Source: Campylobacter gastrosuis
GTDB taxonomy: Bacteria; Campylobacterota; Campylobacteria; Campylobacterales; Campylobacteraceae
Length of the DNA stretch: 57,639 nucleotides
Reading direction: 5' to 3'
Assembly (NCBI RefSeq): GCF_030249845.1
Contig: NZ_JANURM010000011.1
Coordinates: 1 to 57,639 of the forward strand
Numbering within the stretch: the first letter of the stretch is position 1; each line of letters starts with the position of its first letter. Below, piece by piece: positions 34,119 to 42,311 of this stretch. A model generated the notes under the pieces. It ran no database searches and had not been told where the DNA came from. It saw only the letters and a program-made list of their open reading frames with translations. A program made the position numbers and the translations under genes.

Positions 34119-34355
34119 ATGGGAATTTTGCCGTGGATAGTCATCATTTTGCTCGTTTTTGTCATCTACTCTTTGATGATAAGATACGAAAAAAAGATTG
34201 AAAAAATCACAAAAATCATCGAAACAAACAGCGAAAATATCCAAGAAAATAGAAAACTCATTGAGCAAAATCGCAGTTTGATTGAGAAAAACAAGCTAAG
34301 TATTGAAAAAAATACTCAAAATTTAACGAAAATTGATGTTGATTTAGAGGATTAA
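34119..34355 (+). CDS. Small membrane-anchored coiled-coil protein
   Basis: The 78-residue protein has one N-terminal membrane helix (PWIVIILLVFVIYSLMI, residues 5-21). A charged helix follows with seven-residue repeats of the form IEXNXXL (ENRKLIEQNRSLIEKNKLS), predicting a long coiled coil. No enzyme motif is visible and I do not recognise the family. It has its own likely promoter and an ACAAGGGA site. Its end overlaps the 3' end of the second LapG-like gene on the other strand by four bases, so the two transcripts may overlap. It could be a spacer or scaffold in the envelope; function unknown. Confidence 0.7.
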   Translation: MGILPWIVIILLVFVIYSLMIRYEKKIEKITKIIETNSENIQENRKLIEQNRSLIEKNKLSIEKNTQNLTKIDVDLED

Positions 34356-34987
34356 CGCCAAAATTTCTCTACTTTTTCTTTTTGAAGTAGGCTTTCGTAG
34401 GTTTGCATTCTGATATTTAGTGGCTCTAAAATTTTGCCATTATTTTTTAGTTTGTAATATTTTGCGTCCATTAGGCAGTAAAGTGGCTCTAAATCGTATC
34501 GTTTTGATAGCGGCAGGACACGAAAGCTAAGATTATCAAGGATGACTGGCTCATCGCCCTGCCTTTGCCAAAGGGCTAAGACCATATGGTATCCGCCCTT
34601 ACTAATTAGCTTCTCTTTTACCACCAAAAGGCAGGTTTTGCTATTTACACCTAAATCTTTTAGGCTCTCTTTTTTGCTGATTGCATACTCTTCGCAGTCG
34701 CCACCAGCACTCCGTAAAAACTCGCCTCTCGTGCTCCAAACATCAACGTTTTTGTTATAAAAATCATCGTATCTTGGTTTGATTGTATTAATGTAAGAAT
34801 TTACAAGCTCAATCTTACGCCAGTCGCTCTGGGTTTGCGTTTTTTTCATAAAATTTGCGTAGTGATTTAGGACATTTTTGCAAATTTCATTACTCCCGCA
34901 CCTCGCTAAATTTTCATTTGAAAGCTCATAGGTGGCTGAGTTTAACGCCACCACGAGCAAAAAAAGGTAGATGAGAATTCTAACCAT
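34352..34987 (-). CDS. Transglutaminase-like cysteine protease, second LapG-like copy
   Basis: The 211-residue protein has a signal peptide (MVRILIYLFLLVVALNSA) and the bacterial transglutaminase-like cysteine protease fold. Cys98 lies in GGDCEEY, His134 in GYHMVL and Asp151 in ILDNL, forming the catalytic triad. Asp97 and Glu99 beside the Cys match the Ca2+-binding residues of LapG as I recall them. It is the last gene of the Lap-type operon, overlapping the LuxR gene by eight bases. It is clearly different from the LapG-like protein at 41639, so the operon encodes two such proteases. It could process another adhesin, a different site or a secretion component. Confidence 0.8.
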   Translation of the reverse strand: MVRILIYLFLLVVALNSATYELSNENLARCGSNEICKNVLNHYANFMKKTQTQSDWRKIELVNSYINTIKPRYDDFYNKNVDVWSTRGEFLRSAGGDCEEYAISKKESLKDLGVNSKTCLLVVKEKLISKGGYHMVLALWQRQGDEPVILDNLSFRVLPLSKRYDLEPLYCLMDAKYYKLKNNGKILEPLNIRMQTYESLLQKEKVEKFWR

Positions 34988-35597
34988 TTTGTTGCATTAA
35001 AAGCACCAAGCCTATCCTGTCTTTTACCCCGACCTTGTTGTAAATCGCCGTTGTGTGAGCCTTAACGGTGCGTAGCGTAATACCTGAAATTTCGGCTATT
35101 TCTTTATTTGTGTAGCCCTTTTTTATAAGGTTTGCGATCTCTTTTTCTCTGTTGCTTAGCTCGCCAAAAGCACTGCTCTGCTCGGCTAAATTTTCGCTAT
35201 TTTGTGTAATCTGGCTAATCATCTGCTGGATAAACTCTGGATAGAGCCAAACCTGACCGCTTTTGATTGTTTTTAGGGCGTCTTTGAAGTGAATCTCTTG
35301 CATATGTGAGTTGGCATAGCCTTTAATGCCAAGTGCTAACGCAAACTTACCCTCGTTGAAATTTGGCTCGTTTGAAAGGATTAAAATTTTAGCATTTGCA
35401 TTTTCGTTAAAAATGGCACTAATTGTAGCACTAAGCTCGCTAACGACGCTTAATTCAACGCCTACGATACACTCCTTTGTGTTTCGTAAAAGCTTAAAAA
35501 ATTCGCTCTTGTTTGTTAAAATTTGCACGTCATCTAGCTTGTAGCTTAGCCACAAATTATAAAGTGAGTTGTTTTGAGTAAATAAAATCGTTTTCAT
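34980..35597 (-). CDS. LuxR-family DNA-binding regulator with degenerate receiver
   Basis: The 205-residue protein ends in a LuxR helix-turn-helix (LSNREKEIANLIKKGYTNKEIA...RTVKAHTTAIYNKVGV, residues 146-195). The N-terminal ~120 residues have the spacing of a receiver domain but lack the usual acidic pocket and phosphorylatable Asp (GVELSV at the expected site). It may therefore respond to a ligand or partner and not to a kinase. LuxR-type regulators are uncommon in Campylobacter. It lies in the Lap operon after the unknown 173-residue protein and overlaps the second protease, so control of adhesin or transporter expression is likely. Confidence 0.8.
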   Translation of the reverse strand: MKTILFTQNNSLYNLWLSYKLDDVQILTNKSEFFKLLRNTKECIVGVELSVVSELSATISAIFNENANAKILILSNEPNFNEGKFALALGIKGYANSHMQEIHFKDALKTIKSGQVWLYPEFIQQMISQITQNSENLAEQSSAFGELSNREKEIANLIKKGYTNKEIAEISGITLRTVKAHTTAIYNKVGVKDRIGLVLLMQQNG

Positions 35598-36115
35598 ATT
35601 TGATCCTTTTTGCTTACTTTAAGCCTTTTTGTAAATACCAAATCCGCATCGGCGTAGACAAAAATCGTCCTATCACTGCTAAATTCGGTGCTAAAATACT
35701 CATATTTTATCGTGGATAAAAATCCGTTAATGTCGCTATCTTTTGCGATAATATCAAGCCTAATCTCAATCCCGCCGTCTGAGATTGAGTATTTATATGG
35801 CTTTGATAAATTTAAAAGTCCAGCGTCAAAACTCAGCCTATCAAGGCTCTCATCATATCCACGAACGATGAGCCTAATAACACTAATGTCTGCTAAATGG
35901 CTAAAATTTTCATCAATAATTAGCGTATTTTTATCTTCATTCGCCCCTAAAAGCTCGTGAAAATTCTTAGTCGTGTCGCTAAAAATAAGCTCCTTTATGT
36001 CGCTATTTAGCACGTCAGAACAAATTCCATCATCAACTAAAATCATATCATAATCATCAAGTTTTTTGATGAAATATGCGTCAAAATTTTTGCTATACGT
36101 TGCAACACTACTCAT
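35594..36115 (-). CDS. Unknown protein of the Lap-type operon
   Basis: The 173-residue protein has no signal peptide, membrane helix or recognised motif. It is acidic (many Asp/Glu) with mixed alpha/beta character, including LIIDENFSHLADISVIRL and a beta-rich C-terminal half around YKYSISDGGIEIRLDI. It overlaps the LuxR gene (ATGA) and abuts the LapC-like gene, so it is surely cotranscribed. It might partner the atypical LuxR regulator or the c-di-GMP circuit. I do not recognise it. Confidence 0.7.
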   Translation of the reverse strand: MSSVATYSKNFDAYFIKKLDDYDMILVDDGICSDVLNSDIKELIFSDTTKNFHELLGANEDKNTLIIDENFSHLADISVIRLIVRGYDESLDRLSFDAGLLNLSKPYKYSISDGGIEIRLDIIAKDSDINGFLSTIKYEYFSTEFSSDRTIFVYADADLVFTKRLKVSKKDQI

Positions 36116-37551
36116 TATCGCTCCGTTAAGGCGTTGTTTTTTGCCTTTAAAATCGGCTTTAAAAGATAATCTAAAATTGTCTTTTTGCCAGTGATAATGT
36201 CGGCACTTACTATCATACCGACCTTGATACGAAGCGGTTTTTGCTCGTTGCCAAGATAGTTTTTATCGGTTTCAACCCTGATTAGATAGTAGCTCTCGCC
36301 AGTTTTCTCATCGGTTTGAGTATCGGCTGAAATTTGCGTAACCTTGCCGTGAAGTCCGCCATAAATGCTAAAATCGTAAGCTGTAAATTTCACAACAGCG
36401 TCAAGTCCGGGGCGTAAAAAGGCAACATCGGCTGGTTTTACCTTAACTTCGGCAACTAGCTTATCTTCAAGCGGGACGATCTCAGCTATGCTCTCGCCAG
36501 GCTTAATAACGCCAGAGATTGTATGCACCATAAGCTTGCTAACAATACCATTTACTGGGCTTCTAACAAATGTCCGCTCAACCCTGTCGCTTAGATTTAT
36601 TTGAGATTCGTTTATACGAGCCATCTCGCCTGAAACTTCGTTTAGCTCACGTTTTGCGTTATTTTTAAAGGCGAGTTTTGTCTCTGAAATTTTATTTTTT
36701 ACCTCTTTTATGGTTGAGTCAATCCTTGGCACCGATAGCCTAGCAGCGTCAAGCTCGCCTTTTAGGTCGTTTAGTCGCCTTTGAAGCTGTAAAAACTCAA
36801 CCTCGCTTACAAGCCCTTTTTTAAAGAGTGGCTCCATAATATCACGCTCTTTTAGGGCTAGTGAGTAGCTGCCCTGAGTTTGTGAAATTTTACTTCTAAG
36901 CTCGTTTAGCTCGCTCTCTCTTTGGCGAAGTTGCTCGTTTAAAATTCTCACTTGCTCATCAAGCTGGGCAATGTTTGAGTTGTGTAGGCTTAGCTCATAC
37001 ATTATGGCTTTGCTGTTGTTTGAATCGCGCTTTTCATCAAAGGCAAACGGTTCATCGTTGGCTTCGGCATTTAGGCGTAGGAATTTTGCTTGAAGCTCTT
37101 CAAGTCTTAGCTGTGACTCGCCGTAGCTACTTGAAAAATTCTTATTATCTATCTTTAAAATGACTTGGTCTTTTTTGACCTCATCGCCCTCTTTTACTAA
37201 AATTTGCTCAACAATACCGCCTTCTAAATTTTGCACGGCTTGGTTTTTGCCAGAGGGGATAATCTTACCGCTACCACGAGTAATCTCATCAATCTGAGCA
37301 AAACTTGCCCAAACCAAAAGCCAAGCCACGGTTACGACAATGGCGTATAAAATTTTACGCGAATTTGAAGGGGCTTTTGCCAAAACCGCTTCTGAAAGGC
37401 TTGACATAAAGCGAATGTCGTAAGCGTCGTAGTTTTTGTTTTTTAACGCCGTTCGTATATTTTTTGTGTTAGCGTAAATTTCATTACTCACGCTCTCTTG
37501 GGTGCTGATATCAAGTGGGGTTTTTTCTAAATTTTCTGTGTTGTTTTGCAT
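36115..37551 (-). CDS. Type I secretion periplasmic adaptor, HlyD/LapC family
   Basis: The 478-residue membrane-fusion protein has a cytoplasmic N-terminus of about 65 residues and one membrane helix near 66-84 (AIVVTVAWLLVWASFAQID). A lipoyl half-motif follows (SGKNQAVQNLEGGIVEQILVKEG), then a long coiled coil around residues 150-320, the second lipoyl half (VRSPVNGIVSKL) and a beta-barrel domain. It would bridge the inner-membrane ABC transporter with the TolC-like protein encoded at 42312. Start and stop overlap both neighbours (TAATG with the ABC gene). Assignment to the adhesin-export branch rests on linkage with LapD/LapG-like genes. Confidence 0.9.
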   Translation of the reverse strand: MQNNTENLEKTPLDISTQESVSNEIYANTKNIRTALKNKNYDAYDIRFMSSLSEAVLAKAPSNSRKILYAIVVTVAWLLVWASFAQIDEITRGSGKIIPSGKNQAVQNLEGGIVEQILVKEGDEVKKDQVILKIDNKNFSSSYGESQLRLEELQAKFLRLNAEANDEPFAFDEKRDSNNSKAIMYELSLHNSNIAQLDEQVRILNEQLRQRESELNELRSKISQTQGSYSLALKERDIMEPLFKKGLVSEVEFLQLQRRLNDLKGELDAARLSVPRIDSTIKEVKNKISETKLAFKNNAKRELNEVSGEMARINESQINLSDRVERTFVRSPVNGIVSKLMVHTISGVIKPGESIAEIVPLEDKLVAEVKVKPADVAFLRPGLDAVVKFTAYDFSIYGGLHGKVTQISADTQTDEKTGESYYLIRVETDKNYLGNEQKPLRIKVGMIVSADIITGKKTILDYLLKPILKAKNNALTER

Positions 37552-39689
37552 TAATTGCCCCCTAGTTTTTTAAGGACTTCGTTTTTCTCGCCGTCAATTA
37601 AAATTTTGCCGTTATCAACGACAATTAGCCTATCAACCAAATCAAGCATTGAGGTCTTGTGAGTAACTAAAATCATCGTTTTACCGCCTAAATTTGCCTT
37701 TAAATTCGCTTTTAGCCTGTTTTCAACGGTGTTATCAAGCGAGTTTGTCGGCTCATCAAGCAAAATAATCGGACTATCAAGCAAAAACGCCCTAGCAAGC
37801 GCTATGCTCTGCCTTTGACCGCCACTAATGCCGTCCCCACGCTCTAAAACCGGCATATCAAAGCCAAGCGGGTGCATATTGACATACTCATCTACACCGC
37901 TAATCTTTGAGGCACGAATGATTTGCATATCATCAGCATATGGTGCTTTTTGCACGATATTTTCACGCACGGTGCCTTTAAAAAGCAAGATATCTTGTGG
38001 CACGTAGCCGATATTTCGGCGTAAGTCGGCTGGGTCAATCTGATTTATATCAATACCATCAATTAAAACCGAGCCTTCGGTTGGGGCATAAAGCCCTAGG
38101 ATTAGCTTTTGAATCGTCGTTTTGCCAGAGCCATTTCTGCCAATAATGCCTACTTTTTCGCCAGCGTTTATCGTGAAATTTACCCTATCAAGCGAGCCTT
38201 TAACGGTTTCTGGGTAGGTAAAGCTCACGTTTTTAAACTCAATCTTGCCTAAGAATGAATTTCTACGCACGAATTTCTTGCCATCTGGGCGTTCAACCGA
38301 CATATTCATTATGTTATCCACGCTTTGATAGGCTGTTTTTGTCTGTTCGTAGTTTGAGATTAGGGCTGCAACCTGTCCCATTGGTGCAATAGCACGACTT
38401 GAAAGAATAACAACTGCAATAAGCCCACCCATTGTAAGCTCTGTATCTTTTATCATATAAACACCAGCTACGACGATAGCGATTGTGTTTAGCTGGATTA
38501 AAAAGGCTGTAACGGTGTTTATTGAGGTCGTTATCATCTTTGATTTTATGCTTCTGTTTGAAATCTCGCCAGTCGCCTCCTCCCAGCTCCACTGGACGTG
38601 CCCGCTAGCACCCATTGTCTTTATCGTTTCAAGGGCGTTTAGGCTCTCAATTAAAATTCCATTCTTTGCTGCACTTGCTTCAAAGGTGCTTTTTATGGCG
38701 TTTTGAAGTGGATTTTTGATTGAAAATGTATAGATTAAGATTATAAACATTATCACAATCGGAGCAAAAACTAGGTAGCTACCGATAAAATAAACGGTGA
38801 GTAGGAAAATCACGGCAAATGGCAGATCCACAATGGCAGCAAGCGAGGCTGATGAGAAGAAATTTCTAATCGTGTCAAACTCTTTTAAATTACTTGCAAA
38901 TGAGCCTACTGATTTTGGCTTGTTTGATAACTTCATATCCATAACACGCTCAAAAATCATTGAGCTCATTATGATATCGCTCTTTTTGCCAGCAATTTCA
39001 AGAAAATATGAGCGGACAAATTTTAAGAAAAAGTCAATCAAATAAACGACTAAAACGCCAATGGCTAAGACCCAGAGCGTTTCAACGGAGTTGTTTGGCA
39101 CGACCCTGTCATAGACATTCATCGTAAAAAGCGGACTTGCTAAAACGAATAAATTTATAATCAAACTCGCTAAAACAACATCAATGTAAATTTTCTTTGA
39201 TTTTTTAAGTGTGCCCCAAAACCAATGCTCTTTTGTATTTTCAAGCAGATGAGAGGCGTTTTGCTCATCGGGCGCAAACTCACGCTTTAAATAGTAAGCG
39301 TAGCCTAGATACTCATCTTTTAGCTTCTCAATATCAATCACGCTCTCGCCATTTGGAATTTCTGGCGTGATGATATTTGCACTTTTGCCGTCGCTACTTA
39401 TGCTTTGTAAAATACAAGCCCTTTTGCCACGAAGCATCAAAATGCAGGGCAAAACAAGAGGCGAAATTTCATCAATCTGCTTTTTAATAAGAGTGGATGC
39501 AAATCCAGCTCTCATCGCCGCTCGTGAAAATAGCGACTTTGAGCCATTAAGCGAAAACAGCTCAACGCTCTCGCCCTCTTCAACAGGCAAACCAATCGTT
39601 AAAGCGTCCGCTGTGTAGGGGTTATTGTGAAGTTTAGTAAAGATTACTAAACACTCTAAGAGTTGGTCTTTTTTATCTACTTGTGCCAT
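37551..39689 (-). CDS. Type I secretion ABC transporter, LapB family
   Basis: The 712-residue protein has three parts. The N-terminal ~140 residues look like a C39-like domain without the catalytic Cys, as in RTX and adhesin exporters. Five to six membrane helices span about 165-440 (VVLASLIINLFVLASPLF first). The ATPase has Walker A GRNGSGKT near residue 516, signature SGGQRQS near 620 and Walker B IILLDEPT near 642. It powers secretion of a C-terminal-signal substrate, most likely the adhesin ending at 54861. The gene follows the LapD-like gene by three bases and overlaps the adaptor gene by one. Confidence 0.92.
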   Translation of the reverse strand: MAQVDKKDQLLECLVIFTKLHNNPYTADALTIGLPVEEGESVELFSLNGSKSLFSRAAMRAGFASTLIKKQIDEISPLVLPCILMLRGKRACILQSISSDGKSANIITPEIPNGESVIDIEKLKDEYLGYAYYLKREFAPDEQNASHLLENTKEHWFWGTLKKSKKIYIDVVLASLIINLFVLASPLFTMNVYDRVVPNNSVETLWVLAIGVLVVYLIDFFLKFVRSYFLEIAGKKSDIIMSSMIFERVMDMKLSNKPKSVGSFASNLKEFDTIRNFFSSASLAAIVDLPFAVIFLLTVYFIGSYLVFAPIVIMFIILIYTFSIKNPLQNAIKSTFEASAAKNGILIESLNALETIKTMGASGHVQWSWEEATGEISNRSIKSKMITTSINTVTAFLIQLNTIAIVVAGVYMIKDTELTMGGLIAVVILSSRAIAPMGQVAALISNYEQTKTAYQSVDNIMNMSVERPDGKKFVRRNSFLGKIEFKNVSFTYPETVKGSLDRVNFTINAGEKVGIIGRNGSGKTTIQKLILGLYAPTEGSVLIDGIDINQIDPADLRRNIGYVPQDILLFKGTVRENIVQKAPYADDMQIIRASKISGVDEYVNMHPLGFDMPVLERGDGISGGQRQSIALARAFLLDSPIILLDEPTNSLDNTVENRLKANLKANLGGKTMILVTHKTSMLDLVDRLIVVDNGKILIDGEKNEVLKKLGGN

Positions 39690-39692
39690 AAT

Positions 39693-41642
39693 TTATCCAA
39701 TATTTTTAGTATCATCAATGTAAATTCCTTGCATACTTGTTATGCCAAGCTCAATCAATCGGCGTTTTTGCTCCTCGTTTTCAACGCCAATGCCGATGAT
39801 TTTAATGCCTTTTGAATTCATAATCACATCAAGCGACTTTCTGCTCTCATCAACATCTTTGTCTTTAAAGAAATCAGTAATGTTTGCAGCCCTGATTTTA
39901 ACGTAATTTGGTGAAATTTCTTTAAGCTTTTCAATACTGTTTTGATTAAACTCAAAGTGGTCAAAACCAAAGCCAAAGCCGTGTTTTTTAAGCGTATCAA
40001 TGAGTTTTGCTGTATTAGCCACGCTTATATCATCTCTGTCTGGAATTTCAATGTAAATTTTATGCTTTGAAGCAGTGCTGATTTTCTTTAAAATCGCCGT
40101 TAAACGAGTGAAATTTTCATCTTCGTTTATGACATCTTTACTTAAATTTATGGCTAGGGTGTCGTTGATTAAACTGCCGTTTAAAAGCATATTTAAGACC
40201 CTTTCAAGCACGTAAATATCAAGCGAGGCACTTAGCGAAAGCTCATTTACCATAGGCATAAAATAGCTTGCCATTTGCCATTTGCCACCATCATCAACTA
40301 GCCTTAAATAAAGCTCTCTATGCTCTAAATCGCTATCATCGCTAACGACCCTTTGGGCAGCAAATTTAAACATATCATTTTGCATTGATTTTGTGATTAA
40401 ATCCCTGTATTGCTCTTTGCCAAGCACTATTGCTTGTGAGCCCTCAGTGAAAATTTTATACTCAAAATTACCAGCACTTCTAGCTGAAACTAGCGTAACA
40501 TCGGCGCGTGTGAGTGTTGTTTTTAAATCGCTCTGGTGATCATAATCAACCACGGCAATGTTTAAGCCACACTGATCAGTTATATCAAATGAGCTAAAAA
40601 TTTCACGCAGATTTTCATTGATTTTTTCAATCTCGCCCCTTAAATTTTCAGATAAAACGCCGGTGTGTAAAAGCACGAAGTCGTTGTCATTTAGCCTTGC
40701 AACAAAGGATGTAACCTTGCTTTGATTGACGCTATCTTGCAGGGTTTGTGAAATTTTGGTAATCAAGCTTTGAAGGCGTTCAAAGCCGAGTGTCTTTTTA
40801 AGCGAGATAAGATCAGTAAAGCTAACAAGCACGATAGCACCGCTTGAATACTCCTCGCTAGCGACATACTCCTCAAATTTTGTCTGAAAATACCGCCTGT
40901 TATAAAGTCCGCTATCGCTGTCTTTATAAAGTAGCTCTTGGTTTTTATTAAGCGTTTTTTTCTCTTGTTCAAAGATATCTTCAACCTTTTTAACCATCGC
41001 ATTCATCGCCAAAGCCATCTGTTTTAGGTCGGTTGCAGACGGGATTTTATCTTGGGTTATAAATTTATGTTCAAGTATCGCTTCGGCTTGTTTTTGCATT
41101 TTATCAAGTGGCTCAGATAATATTAATTTTACCACAAGATAAACACATAAAATCATCACTAAAAATATTGAAACAAGGGTGCCTAAAATACCTATCATAC
41201 CAGTATAAAGCTCGTAATATGCACGTCCAGTGCTACTTTGAACGTAAAGTGTGCCAAATTTTGTCCAGCCAGTCATAATCTCGCTATTTTCAATCGGAGC
41301 GTTAAGCTTTGCAACTTTAAAAAACCACTCTGGGACATCATCAACCACGAGCTTTTCTCTGCTCTCAATAAGCACTTTGCCATCAACATCATCAAGTCTA
41401 ATCATCTGATAATAACCGCTATCAAACATAGAATTTATCATCGTTTGAGCCATTGATAAATCCTCTGTATCAACGACAGATTTAAGCGAAAGCCCTAGTG
41501 AATTTGCCGTGTGCCTTGCATTTATGCCTAACTGGTCGTTTATGTAGCTATTTAGGCTGTTAAAATTTAAATAACCAACTGCGATAAAAATCAAAATACC
41601 AAAAGCTATAATAGCTCCCATAATACGTTGAAAAAGTGTCAT
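39693..41642 (-). CDS. LapD-like c-di-GMP receptor (degenerate GGDEF-EAL)
   Basis: The 649-residue protein has a membrane helix at 7-26, a periplasmic LapD/MoxY-type domain to about 145, a second helix near 147-173, a HAMP segment, then GGDEF- and EAL-type domains. The GGDEF signature is replaced by LNDND near residue 317. The EAL motif reads LYLRL near 444, so neither synthesis nor hydrolysis of c-di-GMP is expected. Trp126 in GWTKFGTLYV sits where LapD of Pseudomonas uses a Trp to hold LapG. It should bind c-di-GMP inside and sequester the protease outside, so that the adhesin stays on the surface. It overlaps the LapG-like gene by four bases. Confidence 0.88.
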   Translation of the reverse strand: MTLFQRIMGAIIAFGILIFIAVGYLNFNSLNSYINDQLGINARHTANSLGLSLKSVVDTEDLSMAQTMINSMFDSGYYQMIRLDDVDGKVLIESREKLVVDDVPEWFFKVAKLNAPIENSEIMTGWTKFGTLYVQSSTGRAYYELYTGMIGILGTLVSIFLVMILCVYLVVKLILSEPLDKMQKQAEAILEHKFITQDKIPSATDLKQMALAMNAMVKKVEDIFEQEKKTLNKNQELLYKDSDSGLYNRRYFQTKFEEYVASEEYSSGAIVLVSFTDLISLKKTLGFERLQSLITKISQTLQDSVNQSKVTSFVARLNDNDFVLLHTGVLSENLRGEIEKINENLREIFSSFDITDQCGLNIAVVDYDHQSDLKTTLTRADVTLVSARSAGNFEYKIFTEGSQAIVLGKEQYRDLITKSMQNDMFKFAAQRVVSDDSDLEHRELYLRLVDDGGKWQMASYFMPMVNELSLSASLDIYVLERVLNMLLNGSLINDTLAINLSKDVINEDENFTRLTAILKKISTASKHKIYIEIPDRDDISVANTAKLIDTLKKHGFGFGFDHFEFNQNSIEKLKEISPNYVKIRAANITDFFKDKDVDESRKSLDVIMNSKGIKIIGIGVENEEQKRRLIELGITSMQGIYIDDTKNIG

Positions 41643-42301
41643 AATCCCTCTTTTTGCATTCTATCAATTAACTCAATCCATTTTGGATTTTGTTTTTTAT
41701 TTCCGCCCGGCACGACTTGCCCTAACCCCTCTTGCTTGGCTAAATAAAGTGAATCGCCGTTAAAACTATAAACAGGCACCAAATCTGTCCTTTGTGTGGC
41801 GATTTTGATATTTCCGTTAATATTATCTAAAACAAGTGGAATTGATTTTGGCGTTTCATAATATGAAAGCACCATATGGGCTTGATTATATCTTAATGCC
41901 TTTACATAAGTAAAATAAAGCTTATCAGTGGAAACGCCGAGTTGTTTTAGCGTGAAGTATTTTGCTGTGACATAATCTTCGCAGTCGCCAGCACCCTTGC
42001 CTAAAAATTCCATTCTAGTCGCCCAATAATCTTTCTTGCCCCAAACCTCCATATCATCAGCCCACCTTAGCGAGTTAAAGAAGTTATTTACCTTTATAAG
42101 TTTTTCTTGTTCGCTCGCATTTTGCAGTGAAACCATTAGAGCATTTAAGGCTACTGCTCGTCTTCTAGCACCCTCGCCATATCTTTTTTCAAGTTGTGCG
42201 ATTGTAGAAGATTTAATATAATCAACTCCATAAAGAGCTAAAAAAAACAAAAGGGCGAGAGTGATCGCCCTAAATATAAAATTACCCTTATTTGTGGGCA
42301 T
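41639..42301 (-). CDS. LapG-like periplasmic cysteine protease
   Basis: The 220-residue protein has an N-terminal membrane anchor or signal (residues 10-26). Its BTLCP triad is Cys107 in GAGDCEDY, His142 in AHMVL and Asp159 in LVLDN. Asp106 and Glu108 fit the Ca2+ site of LapG. In Pseudomonas, LapG clips the N-terminus of LapA and releases it unless LapD holds it. The gene directly precedes the LapD-like gene with an ATGA overlap, so this copy is the likelier LapD partner. The N-terminal cleavage region of the adhesin lies outside the window, so the target site could not be checked. Confidence 0.88.
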   Translation of the reverse strand: MPTNKGNFIFRAITLALLFFLALYGVDYIKSSTIAQLEKRYGEGARRRAVALNALMVSLQNASEQEKLIKVNNFFNSLRWADDMEVWGKKDYWATRMEFLGKGAGDCEDYVTAKYFTLKQLGVSTDKLYFTYVKALRYNQAHMVLSYYETPKSIPLVLDNINGNIKIATQRTDLVPVYSFNGDSLYLAKQEGLGQVVPGGNKKQNPKWIELIDRMQKEGL

Positions 42302-42311
42302 ATTTAAAATT

